Positions 9,352-17,871 of a stretch of 64,000 nucleotides of DNA are shown here, piece by piece. The notes beneath the pieces were generated by a model, which was given only the letters and a program-made list of their open reading frames with translations, had not been told where the DNA came from and made no database searches. How positions within the stretch are numbered: position 1 is the stretch's first letter; the number at the start of each line of letters is the position of its first letter. Source of the stretch: Hylemonella gracilis (lineage in GTDB: Bacteria; Pseudomonadota; Gammaproteobacteria; Burkholderiales; Burkholderiaceae_C); NCBI RefSeq assembly GCF_004328645.1, contig NZ_CP031395.1, positions 310,001 to 374,000 of the forward strand, read 5' to 3'. A program made the translations under genes and the position numbers.

Positions 9352-10263
9352 ATGACCGACCGCAACGACAACGCCCTGGGCAACTACCTGCGCAACCGGC
9401 GCACGCGGCTGGACCCGGCCGCCTTCGGCTTTGCCGGGCAGCGCCGGCGCACGCCCGGCCTGCGCCGGGAGGAAGTGGCCCAGCTCGCCCACATCAGCCA
9501 GACCTGGTACACCTGCCTGGAGCAGGGGCGCGGCGGCCCGCCTTCGGGCGAGGCGCTGGACCGCATCGCCCGCGCGCTGATGCTGACCGAGGGCGAGCGC
9601 GAACACCTGTTCCTGCTTGGGCTGGGGCGGACGCCGACCCGGCCACAGCTGCCGGACGCAGCGCAGGCGGACGCGGTGTCACCCCGGCTGCAGCGTCTGC
9701 TGGACGCCCTGCCCTGGAGCCCGGCCTACATCAAGACGCTGACCTGGGATCTGGTGGCCTGGAACCGCGCGGCCGATCGGGTGTTCGGCTATGGCGCCCT
9801 GCCGCCGGGACAACGCAGCATCCTGCGCCGCATCTTCCTGGACCCGGCCACACGGGCCAAGCAAGTCGACTGGGACAGCGTGGCCCGCTACGTGGTGGCG
9901 GCCTTCCGCGCCGACGCCGCGCGCGCCACCTGGGCCGCCGCCGAGGTGCAGGCCCTGGTGGACGAACTCGCGCAAGGCAGCCCCGACTTCGCGGCCCTGT
10001 GGCAAGCCCACGACGTGCATGCCCAGGGCGGAGGCACCAAGCGCCTGCGGCATCCGCAGGCCGGTACCCTGGCGCTGGAGTATTCAAGCTTCGCCGTCGA
10101 AGGGCGGCCGGACCTGGGCCTGATGGTGTTCAACCCCATCAGCCTGCAGGATCAGGCCCGGCTGCGGGCCTTGCTGGACGACACCGCAATGGCCATGCCG
10201 TCCTCGTCCTCCGCGCCTACACTGCCCACCGACGCGGAAGAGCCCGCGCCACTTTCACCTTGA
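9352..10263 (+). CDS. XRE-family regulator with MmyB-like ligand-binding domain
   Basis: This 303-residue protein has an N-terminal helix-turn-helix of the MmyB group (GNYLRNRRTRLDP, RTPGLRREEVAQLAHISQTW, ALMLTEGEREHLFLL). A larger C-terminal domain follows (SPAYIKTLTWDLVAWNRAAD, FRADAARATW, DFAALWQAHDV, LALEYSSFAVEGRPDLGLMVF), which in this family binds fatty-acid-like ligands. It is divergent from the SDR gene and only 11 bases ahead of the TehA-like gene, with which it probably shares a transcript. It is likely a ligand-responsive repressor of the SDR gene; that role is inferred from position. Confidence 0.9.
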   Translation: MTDRNDNALGNYLRNRRTRLDPAAFGFAGQRRRTPGLRREEVAQLAHISQTWYTCLEQGRGGPPSGEALDRIARALMLTEGEREHLFLLGLGRTPTRPQLPDAAQADAVSPRLQRLLDALPWSPAYIKTLTWDLVAWNRAADRVFGYGALPPGQRSILRRIFLDPATRAKQVDWDSVARYVVAAFRADAARATWAAAEVQALVDELAQGSPDFAALWQAHDVHAQGGGTKRLRHPQAGTLALEYSSFAVEGRPDLGLMVFNPISLQDQARLRALLDDTAMAMPSSSSAPTLPTDAEEPAPLSP

Positions 10264-10274
10264 GGGAGTTCCAC

Positions 10275-11258
10275 TTGCACACCCGTCTGCCCCCCGTTCC
10301 CGCCTCTTTCTTCAGCATGGTTCTGGGCCTGGCCGGCCTGGGCACGGGCTGGCGCGTGGCCGCCCGGCACTGGGGCCTGCCGCCGTGGATCGGCGAGGCC
10401 GTGATGCTGCTGGCCGGCCTGGTGTGGCTGAGCCTGATCGTGCTGTACGGGCTGAAATGGCGGCACCAGCGCGAGGCCGCACGCGCCGAGATCGCGCACC
10501 CCATCCAGTGCTGCTTCGTCGCGCTGATCCCGGTCACGACGATGCTGATCGGCATGGCCGCGCTGCCCTACTGCCACGCCGTGGCGCTGCTGCTGTGCAC
10601 GGCCGGTGGCCTGGGCGCGCTGGCCTTCGGCGTCTGGCGCCACGGCGGGCTCTGGCGCGGTGGCCGCAGCGTGAGCGCGACCACGCCGGTGCTCTACCTG
10701 CCGACCGTGGCCGCCAACCTGGTCTCCGCCATCGCCATGAGCGCGCTGGGCTGGCCGGAACTGGGGCAACTCTTCTTCGGCGCTGGGGTGCTGGCCTGGC
10801 TGGTGCTGGAGTCCCTCATCATCAGCCGCCTGCTGACCGCCGAGGAACTGCCGTCCGCGCTGCGCCCCACCCTGGGCATCCAGATGGCGCCGCCGGCCGT
10901 GGCTTTGCTGGCCTATGCCGCCGTCACCAGCGGCCCGCCGGATTTGCTGGCGCGCATGCTGCTGGGATATGCATTGGTGCAGGCCCTGCTGGCGCTGCGC
11001 CTGCTGCCCTGGGTCCGGCAACCGTTCACGCCCGGCTACTGGGCCTACACCTTCGGCGTGACGGCCCTCGCAACGAGCGTCATGCGCTACACGGAGCGGG
11101 GCAGCGACCCGATCTTCGGCGCGCTCGCGCCACTGCTCTTCATCGCCGCCAACGTGGTGGTCCTTGGCCTCGCCATCCGCACGGGGGTGGCGCTGCTGCA
11201 AGGCCGGCTGCTGCCTGTTCAGGCGCCTGCGCAGACGACGCAAAAGACGAGCGCGTGA
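10275..11258 (+). CDS. tehA: TehA/SLAC1-family (TDT) membrane channel protein
   Basis: The protein is 327 residues from a TTG start at 10275, chosen because GAGGGAG at 10262-10268 is a strong Shine-Dalgarno sequence at the right distance. A longer frame to 9999 overlaps the previous gene. It has about ten hydrophobic segments. Family features include PASFFSMVLGLAGLG at the N-terminus, HPIQCCFVALIPVTTML and QMAPPAVALLAY. TDT members export dicarboxylates, anions or give tellurite resistance. It sits 11 bases downstream of the MmyB-like regulator. The substrate cannot be read from sequence. Confidence 0.85.
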   Translation: MHTRLPPVPASFFSMVLGLAGLGTGWRVAARHWGLPPWIGEAVMLLAGLVWLSLIVLYGLKWRHQREAARAEIAHPIQCCFVALIPVTTMLIGMAALPYCHAVALLLCTAGGLGALAFGVWRHGGLWRGGRSVSATTPVLYLPTVAANLVSAIAMSALGWPELGQLFFGAGVLAWLVLESLIISRLLTAEELPSALRPTLGIQMAPPAVALLAYAAVTSGPPDLLARMLLGYALVQALLALRLLPWVRQPFTPGYWAYTFGVTALATSVMRYTERGSDPIFGALAPLLFIAANVVVLGLAIRTGVALLQGRLLPVQAPAQTTQKTSA

Positions 11259-11274
11259 AGACTTGCACGGGGGT

Positions 11275-13323
11275 TCACACAGCCCCCGCCCTCAGCAAGG
11301 CCTCGAACTCGCCCTGGGGCACCGGCCGGGAGTGCAGGTAACCCTGCTGCAACACGCAGCCCCGGCCACTCAGAAACTCCGACTGTTCCTCGGTCTCCAC
11401 CCCCTCGGCAACGACCTGCAGGCCCAGTTCCCGGCCCAGGGTGATGACGGCCGCGGCCAGCGCGCCGTCACGGCCGCCGCGCGCCACGTCGATGACGAAG
11501 GCGCGGTCGATCTTCAGCTCGTTCACCGGCAGGCGCTTGAGGTAGTTGAGCGAGGAATAGCCGGTGCCGAAGTCGTCGAGCGCCAGGCCGTAACCCTGGG
11601 CGCGCAGCCGTTCGAGCACGCCGATGGCGGCGCCGATGTCGCGCATCAGCATGGTCTCGGTCAGCTCCAGCGTCAAGCTGGACGGGCGCAAGCCGTAGCG
11701 CTGCATCAGTGCCTCCAGCTGGTCGAGCAGGCGCGCGTCGGCCAGACTGGACGCCGGCAGGTTGACGGACAGCGGCAGCTCGGGAAGGCCCGCGTCCGCC
11801 CAGCGGCGCAGACTGTCGCAGGCAGCGTTCAGCACCCAGTCCGTCAACGGGGCGATCAGGCCGCTTTCCTCGGCCAGGGGGATGAAATGCCCCGGCGGGA
11901 TCATGCCGCGCTGCGGGTGCGCCCAGCGCACCAGGGCCTCGGCACCGACGATGCGGCCGCTGCGCACATTCACCTTGGGTTGGTAGTGCAGGCAGAGTTG
12001 CCCGGTCTGGATGGCCTGGCGCAGCTCGGTTTCGAGCAGCACACGCTCGCGGGCTCGGGCGTTGAGCGCTGCGTCGAAGAACATGTGCTGGCCCCCACCG
12101 GCCTCCGCGGCGGTCCGCGCCGCCTGCGCGGCACATTGCATCAGGCCCGTGAGGTCCGGGGAATCACCAGGAAACAGCGCGATGCCGATGCTGGCCGACA
12201 GCACCAGAGGTTGCGCGTCCACGACCACGGGCTGGGCCACCGCAGTCAGCAGGCGCTGCGCGACGAGGGAGGCGCGCTCCTGGCTGTCGAGGTCGGCCAG
12301 CAGGATCGAAAACGCGCTATCGCCCAGTCGCGCCACCACGCCTGGCTCCTCACCCGCCGTGCCAGCTGCGGCCAGATCACCGCTGCGGATGCACAGGCGG
12401 ATGCGCTGGGTGATGTCGGACAGGGCCGCGTCGCCCGCGCCACGCCCGTAGACATGATGGATGCCGGCGAGGCGGTCGATCTCGACGTGCAGCACGGTGC
12501 AGCCCGTGCCGCCACGCCGCGCGCGTTCGATCACCGGCACGGCCAGTTCGGCGAAGAGGCGACGGTTGGGCAGGCCCGTGACTTCATCGTAATGCGCGAG
12601 CCGCAGCGCCCGCTGCTCGGCCGCGGCGCGGGAATCGTCCAGGCTGGCGCGCGCCACGTACTCCTTGCGCAGCAGGTACTCGCGCCACCAGCCGATGCCG
12701 GCCGCGAGGATGAAGAGCGTGATCACATGGTAGGACCAGTAGACCGCCTGCGGCAGCGTCAGGCCGGCGTGTGACCACAGCGCGTACTCGAAGGCGGCCA
12801 GGATGACCAGCCCCGAGGCCAGGGCGTAGCGGAATTGCACCCCCAGGATCACGAAACAATAGAACTGCAGGAAGGTGAAGTTGAGCACGCCGACCCAGCT
12901 GCGCAGGCCGGCACCGCCTTCGTCGTCGATGCGCGTCAACGTCACGAAGAGGCTGAAGGCCACCGTGATGATGAAGCCGCTCATCGCCGGCTGCCAGTGC
13001 CGGCGCGCATCGGGCAGCAACGAATACCCCAGGCCGGCCAACAGCACCGGCAAGGCCACCGTCAGACGCAGCAGATTGGATTCCACGCCGCCGTAGGCGA
13101 TGTGGTCCACCAGATAGTCGCCCACGATGAGCACCGCGCCCAGCACCAGGCTGGCCTGCGCGTAACGGAAATAAAAGGCGACGTAGTGCTTGACGAAGCG
13201 CCGCTCGTAGGCCGCGTCGGCGAAACGCAGCAGCAGCCGCAACGGCATGGCGGCGGCCGCGCCTGCGTCGCTGGCAGGCGGGCGGGGGTCATCGGGATCG
13301 TGCATCAAGAGGCCCTGATTCAA
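11275..13323 (-). CDS. Membrane GGDEF/EAL protein, degenerate GGDEF and intact EAL
   Basis: The protein has 682 residues. Several membrane helices span about residues 50-215. A GGDEF-fold domain follows (DEVTGLPNRRLF from ~246), but its active-site loop reads LGDSAF (333-338) instead of GGDEF, so diguanylate cyclase activity is unlikely. The EAL domain keeps the key motifs: EALVRW (462), the metal-site ELTETMLM, DDFGTGYSSL, LKIDRAFV and VVAEGVET. The protein is therefore probably a c-di-GMP phosphodiesterase whose dead GGDEF domain may sense GTP. A second in-frame ATG lies 18 bases downstream. It converges with tehA. Confidence 0.9.
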   Translation of the reverse strand: MNQGLLMHDPDDPRPPASDAGAAAAMPLRLLLRFADAAYERRFVKHYVAFYFRYAQASLVLGAVLIVGDYLVDHIAYGGVESNLLRLTVALPVLLAGLGYSLLPDARRHWQPAMSGFIITVAFSLFVTLTRIDDEGGAGLRSWVGVLNFTFLQFYCFVILGVQFRYALASGLVILAAFEYALWSHAGLTLPQAVYWSYHVITLFILAAGIGWWREYLLRKEYVARASLDDSRAAAEQRALRLAHYDEVTGLPNRRLFAELAVPVIERARRGGTGCTVLHVEIDRLAGIHHVYGRGAGDAALSDITQRIRLCIRSGDLAAAGTAGEEPGVVARLGDSAFSILLADLDSQERASLVAQRLLTAVAQPVVVDAQPLVLSASIGIALFPGDSPDLTGLMQCAAQAARTAAEAGGGQHMFFDAALNARARERVLLETELRQAIQTGQLCLHYQPKVNVRSGRIVGAEALVRWAHPQRGMIPPGHFIPLAEESGLIAPLTDWVLNAACDSLRRWADAGLPELPLSVNLPASSLADARLLDQLEALMQRYGLRPSSLTLELTETMLMRDIGAAIGVLERLRAQGYGLALDDFGTGYSSLNYLKRLPVNELKIDRAFVIDVARGGRDGALAAAVITLGRELGLQVVAEGVETEEQSEFLSGRGCVLQQGYLHSRPVPQGEFEALLRAGAV

Positions 13324-13441
13324 GACGACGGGCGACGGCAGGACGCCGTGCCCGGAAACTCCGACTCATCCCCATCATATGTCGTCCGGCCTGGTACCCG
13401 CTAGAGCATCCCTGTCACGCCCGCGGCCCGGGCGGCCGTGC

Positions 13442-14272
13442 TCAGCTCAACGAAGCCGCGTGGTGCGCCAGATGGTCGCCTATGAAGCTGGCGATGAAGT
13501 AATAGCTGTGGTCGTAGCCCGGATGGCGGCGCAGAGTCAAGGAGTGGCCGGCCGCAGCGCAGGCCTGTTCCAGCAGCTCGGGACGCAACTGCTTGCTCAG
13601 GAATTCATCGCTGTCGCCCTGGTCCACCAGGATGGGCAGGCGTTCACTCGCGCCGGCGATCAGTTCCACGGCGTCCCACGCCTTCCAGGCGGCACGGTCC
13701 TCGCCCAGGTAGGCGGCGAAAGCCTTGCTGCCCCAGGGCACCTGGCTGGGCGCGACCACGGGGGCGAAGGCCGAGACGCTGCGGTAGCGGTCCGGGTTGC
13801 GCAGCGCGGTGATGAGCGCGCCATGGCCGCCCATGCTGTGACCGAAAATGCCACGCGCCTCGGTCGTGGGGAATTGCTGCTCCACCAGCGCGGGCAATTC
13901 CTGGGCCACGTAGTCCTGCATGCGGTAGTGCTGGGACCAAGGCGCCTGCGTGGCATTCACGTAGAAGCCCGCGCCCTCGCCCAGATCGTAGCTGTCCACA
14001 TTGGGCACACCCGCGCCACGCGGGCTGGTGTCGGGCGCGACCAGGATGAGGCCATGGCGCGCCGCGTGTTCCTGCGCGCCAGCCTTGGTGATGAAGGTCT
14101 GTTCATTGCAGGTCAGGCCGGCCAGCCAGTACAGCACGGGGCAGCGCTCGCCGGCCACGGCGGCGGGCGGCAGGTAAACGCCGAATCTCATGTCGCAGCC
14201 CAGGGCGGCGGACGGGTGCTTCCAGACTTCCTGACGGCCACCAAAGCAGGCGTGGCGCTCGACGCGGTTCAT
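13442..14272 (-). CDS. fghA: S-formylglutathione hydrolase
   Basis: This 276-residue esterase-D-type serine hydrolase releases formate and glutathione from S-formylglutathione in formaldehyde detoxification. The nucleophile elbow GHSMGGHGAL, the acid region LVDQGDSDEFL and the histidine region HPGYDHSYYFI are all present. So are the family phrases MRFGVYLPP and YWLAGLTCNEQTF. The start was chosen at 14272 because AAAGGAGA lies at proper distance upstream; the frame extends to 14344 without support. The partner glutathione-dependent alcohol dehydrogenase is not adjacent here. Confidence 0.95.
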   Translation of the reverse strand: MNRVERHACFGGRQEVWKHPSAALGCDMRFGVYLPPAAVAGERCPVLYWLAGLTCNEQTFITKAGAQEHAARHGLILVAPDTSPRGAGVPNVDSYDLGEGAGFYVNATQAPWSQHYRMQDYVAQELPALVEQQFPTTEARGIFGHSMGGHGALITALRNPDRYRSVSAFAPVVAPSQVPWGSKAFAAYLGEDRAAWKAWDAVELIAGASERLPILVDQGDSDEFLSKQLRPELLEQACAAAGHSLTLRRHPGYDHSYYFIASFIGDHLAHHAASLS

Positions 14273-14397
14273 GTTCTGTGTCTCCTTTGTTATGGGAATG
14301 AGGACGCGCAAAAACCGGATTCTCGTCCAGAACCTGGCCGGCATGCCCGCGCCGGCCTAGGGGCCACCGGCGACGCATGCGCCGCCCGTGCCGCGCT

Positions 14398-16410
14398 TCA
14401 GCCACGCGCAGGCGCGTTGGGGGCAGCAGGTGGCCTGGCCACGTCGATCGGCAGCATCAGCTCGACCCGGGTGCCCTGGCTGGAGCTGATGAGTTCCAGC
14501 CGGGCCATCAGGGCAGCGGCACGTTCATGCATGGCTTGCAGGCCCTTGCCCGGCGTGAGCGCGGGTTCGAAACCCTGTCCGTCGTCCTCGATCACGATGT
14601 GCAGGGCCGCGCCCTCGGGGCCGTGGTCCCGCTGGGCCGACACGCTGAGGTGGCTGGCCTGCGCGTGCTGCAGCACATTGGAGATGACGCCAAACAGCAG
14701 GAACTGCAGGTTGCGGGCGTCGCCGACGTCCAGGCGCGCCAGCGGCGGCAGCTCATCCACCGTCCAGTGCAACGTGATGCCACCGGCACGCAGGCGAGGC
14801 TCCAGCCGATAACGCAACCCCGCCAGCATGGCCCCCACGTCACTGGGCTCGACCTGCATGGCGTCGATGGAGAGCTTGAGCTGGTCCAGCGAGTCCGTCA
14901 GCGTGCGCAGCAGTTCCTCGCTGCTGGCGGCACCCGAGCGGAGCTGGCGGATGGCGGTGCTCAAGTGCACGCCCACGCCGTCGTGCATGTCCTTGAGGAT
15001 GCGTCCCCGCTCCTGCTGTCGGGCTTGGTCGCGCGCCAGCGTCTCGAGCTTGGCGTAACTGAGGGCCAGTTCCTGCTCGCGCGCGGCCACGCGCTCGCTC
15101 AACTGCTGCGTCAGTTCACGCGCATGCTGACTGGCGGCGCGAAAGCGCTGGATCATGATGACGAGCAGGGCCAGGCCGAACAGCACGGAGGAATAACGGA
15201 TCCAGGTGTTGACCTCCAGGCTGCCCGCCACCAGGCGGATGGCCATCCAATCACGCACGCCCATGACCACGTTGAGCGTGCCGATCAGCCCCACGACGAG
15301 TCGCGTGCGGTCTTGCGGGTGCAGCAGCGCGCGCCAGAGATACAACAGCGCGTAGGCCACGAAGACCAGATTGGCCATGCCCAGCCAGACCGTCAGCCAG
15401 ACCGGGTTGCCACGCAGCTGTGCCATGGCCGCAGCGAGCACCGAGGAAGCCACCAGCGCCACCAGCCCCAGCTTGACCCAGCGCGCCGAGGGACGCTGGT
15501 GCCACCCCGCCACGCAATGGCAGAACCAGCCCACCCCGGCGATCCAGCCCGCGAAGGCCGCCGTCACCACCACGTTCCAGATCGGCCAGGGCAAGGGCGG
15601 TCGATGGATCATCACGTCGCCCACGCGCAGGGCCCAGCAGTATTCGGCCAGAAAAGCCGCCAGGTACAGCGCGTTGGACTGCGGCCCGACCTGGCCCCGG
15701 GCCGGCCCACCCTCGGGCTGCGTGATCCACAAGGCCAGGGCCAGGCTACCCACCAGCAGGCTGAACACGGCGATGATGACGGACATCTCGACGCGCATGC
15801 CGTAGGTGGCGTCATAGAGGGGGCGCACCTCGGCCTGCGGCCCCAGCAGCGGCCGCGCCAGGCCGCCGCGCCGCCCCTTGTCGGCGTGCAGGCGGATGAT
15901 GAGGCGGTTGTCTGCGCCGGTGATCAACTGCGGCGGCACGGTGACGTACTGCGGGCCCTTGGCATAGTCGGCCGTGTTCGGCCGGTCCAGGTCGCCCAGG
16001 CGCTCCAGCAGGGTGCCGTTGAGCCAGACTTCGGCCGTGTTGCCGATGCGCGGAAAGTAGATGCCGTAAGGCTCTCCTTGCGCGAGCTCGTGCCCAGGGG
16101 CGTCAAAGCGCAATTCGAATTCGGCCTGCCCGGAATGGCCCACATGCGCGCGGTCCCAGTGGTAGGGCAGCGTGACCGGGCCGAGCACCACCGGCTCCTG
16201 CCCCATCACACGGACGACGGCGCGCGCCGCGCTGAGTTCCTGCACGCCCGTCGTCGTACCCACGGCATCCGCCACGCCAGCACCAGCCGGTACGCCAGTC
16301 GCGCCCGCGTCCAGGAAGCCGGCGACCACCACCCCGAGCGCAAGGCAACAGGCGCGCCAACCACGCCAGCAGTGGCTTGGCGTGGGCATCGGCAGGGAGG
16401 AGGACGGCAT
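14398..16410 (-). CDS. 7TMR-DISM sensor histidine kinase (HisKA_3 type)
   Basis: The protein has 670 residues. A signal/anchor segment near 18-35 is followed by a periplasmic jelly-roll-like DISM domain (~65-195, with PRIGNTAEVWLNG) and about seven membrane helices (~205-420). A coiled coil leads to the HisKA_3 box RILKDMHDGVGVHL, with the phospho-histidine at about 476. The HATPase domain spans ~570-655 (IEDDGQGFEP, GKGLQAMHERA). It is the lower gene of a two-gene operon with the response regulator that ends 8 bases upstream. DISM domains usually bind carbohydrates; the ligand here is unknown. Confidence 0.92.
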   Translation of the reverse strand: MPSSSLPMPTPSHCWRGWRACCLALGVVVAGFLDAGATGVPAGAGVADAVGTTTGVQELSAARAVVRVMGQEPVVLGPVTLPYHWDRAHVGHSGQAEFELRFDAPGHELAQGEPYGIYFPRIGNTAEVWLNGTLLERLGDLDRPNTADYAKGPQYVTVPPQLITGADNRLIIRLHADKGRRGGLARPLLGPQAEVRPLYDATYGMRVEMSVIIAVFSLLVGSLALALWITQPEGGPARGQVGPQSNALYLAAFLAEYCWALRVGDVMIHRPPLPWPIWNVVVTAAFAGWIAGVGWFCHCVAGWHQRPSARWVKLGLVALVASSVLAAAMAQLRGNPVWLTVWLGMANLVFVAYALLYLWRALLHPQDRTRLVVGLIGTLNVVMGVRDWMAIRLVAGSLEVNTWIRYSSVLFGLALLVIMIQRFRAASQHARELTQQLSERVAAREQELALSYAKLETLARDQARQQERGRILKDMHDGVGVHLSTAIRQLRSGAASSEELLRTLTDSLDQLKLSIDAMQVEPSDVGAMLAGLRYRLEPRLRAGGITLHWTVDELPPLARLDVGDARNLQFLLFGVISNVLQHAQASHLSVSAQRDHGPEGAALHIVIEDDGQGFEPALTPGKGLQAMHERAAALMARLELISSSQGTRVELMLPIDVARPPAAPNAPARG

Positions 16411-16418
16411 GGCGATGT

Positions 16419-17093
16419 TCAGAACGATTTCAGCAAGCCCATGCGCGTGGCTTCGAACACCGCTTCACTGCGCGAATGCACGGCCAGCTTCTGATAAAGG
16501 TTCTTGATGTGCGTCTGCACGGTATGGACGCTGATCTCCTGCAGGCGCGCGATCTCGGCGTAGGAAAACCCGCGCGCGATCAGCTCCAGCACCGCCTGCT
16601 CGCGCGCCGACAGGGAAGGTACCTGCGCCACGGGCAGGACGGGTGGCGCAGGCGGCGCCGCTTCGGCCAGCGTGCGGTAACGCCGCAACACGCGCCGCGC
16701 GACCATGGGCGAGATGGGCGAAGCGCCCGCGCGGATCTGCAGGATGGTCTGCGCGATGTTCTCGGGTCGCTCGTCCTTGTGGATGTAGCCCACCGCGCCG
16801 GCCTCGATGCTGTCGAGCACGCTGTCCTCGTCGCCGAACATCGAAATCACCAGCATGTCCACTGCGGGGAAACGGGCGAAGGCATGACGCATGACGTTCA
16901 GGCCGGAGCCATCGGGCAGGCCCAGGTCCACCAGCAGCACGTCCAGCACCCCCTCGGTCGCGTCCAGCCAGGCCAGCGCGGCGGCCATGGTCGCGACCGA
17001 ACCGGCCAGCGACAAGCCAGGCGTGTCCTGGATGCAACGGGCGAAGAAGGCGCGGGTCTCCGGGTCGTCCTCGACCACCAGCACGGACAGCAT
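16419..17093 (-). CDS. LuxR/NarL-family response regulator, partner of the DISM kinase
   Basis: A 224-residue regulator has an N-terminal receiver domain (VLVVEDD, phospho-Asp near 56 in LLVDLGLP, conserved Lys in YIHKDER). A C-terminal LuxR helix-turn-helix follows (LSAREQAVLELIARGFSYAE and IARLQEISVHTVQTHIKNLY). The start at 17093 gives a normal receiver N-terminus; the frame extends to 17156 without support. It precedes the HisKA_3 kinase by 8 bases on the same strand, so the two form a two-component system. Targets are not evident, but the divergent outer-membrane gene at 17285 is a candidate. Confidence 0.92.
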   Translation of the reverse strand: MLSVLVVEDDPETRAFFARCIQDTPGLSLAGSVATMAAALAWLDATEGVLDVLLVDLGLPDGSGLNVMRHAFARFPAVDMLVISMFGDEDSVLDSIEAGAVGYIHKDERPENIAQTILQIRAGASPISPMVARRVLRRYRTLAEAAPPAPPVLPVAQVPSLSAREQAVLELIARGFSYAEIARLQEISVHTVQTHIKNLYQKLAVHSRSEAVFEATRMGLLKSF

Positions 17094-17284
17094 GGACGAA
17101 AGGGAAGTTGGGGCAGAAGGGTGGATCAAGCCGCATTTATACCCACCGACGGCCACTGAGCGGCATCACATGAATTCGGGATGTTGCTTTCACGACCACG
17201 CTTCCAGAATGCACGCCAAGCCCGGAGTCACCCGAGCACCGGACCGATCAACCCTGTCACACATGCCTTGAGGAGTCTTCACCC

Positions 17285-17818
17285 ATGCGTTACCGCCCTG
17301 CTTTCAGCCGCCCGCTGGTTCATTGCGTTCTGGCGAGCGTCGCCGCGCTGAGCCTCGCCACCAGCGCCCTGGCGCAGGACAAGCGCAGCGAAGTCAGCAT
17401 GTCGGGAGACATCAGCAGCACCGACAACAATGACCGAACCGTCATCTGGGCCAGCTACGGCTTTTATCTGACTCCCCAGATGGTGCTCAAGCTGGGCTAC
17501 AGCCGGTTCTACACCTGGCAGCACGCACCGTATTCGGAACAAGTGACCAACGGCTACGACGTCGGCGCGCGTTATTACTTCCAAGTCGGACGAACCGGCG
17601 AGTTCGTGCCCTTCGTCGAAGCCGCTCTGGGCACCTCGGAAACAACCACCTGGACCACGGGCAACACCGACAGCAGCAGCAGTTCCACCCTCACGCTCAA
17701 GGGCGGGTTCTCCTACTTCATCTCCGAGTCGGCCAGCTTTGACCTGAGCGTGTACCAGCGTTCCGAAGACCCGTCCGACACCACCGGCATCCTCTTCGGC
17801 ACCACGGTCCGCTTCTGA
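17285..17818 (+). CDS. Small outer-membrane beta-barrel protein
   Basis: A 177-residue exported protein with a clear signal peptide ending in TSALAQ and a C-terminal aromatic residue (TTVRF), as outer-membrane barrels recognised by BamA have. Alternating hydrophobic/polar strands (TVIWASYGFYLTPQMVLKLG, YDVGARYYFQVG, GEFVPFVEAALGTSE) resemble small OmpW/OmpX-like eight-stranded barrels. GAGGAG upstream supports the start. It is divergent from the DISM two-component operon and leads a run of exported proteins on the same strand. Its specific function is not known. Confidence 0.75.
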   Translation: MRYRPAFSRPLVHCVLASVAALSLATSALAQDKRSEVSMSGDISSTDNNDRTVIWASYGFYLTPQMVLKLGYSRFYTWQHAPYSEQVTNGYDVGARYYFQVGRTGEFVPFVEAALGTSETTTWTTGNTDSSSSSTLTLKGGFSYFISESASFDLSVYQRSEDPSDTTGILFGTTVRF

Positions 17819-17871
17819 TGCCACATCGCTCGCAGCCCATGTCGAGCGTGAAGGTTTCAAGGGGCCGTCCC

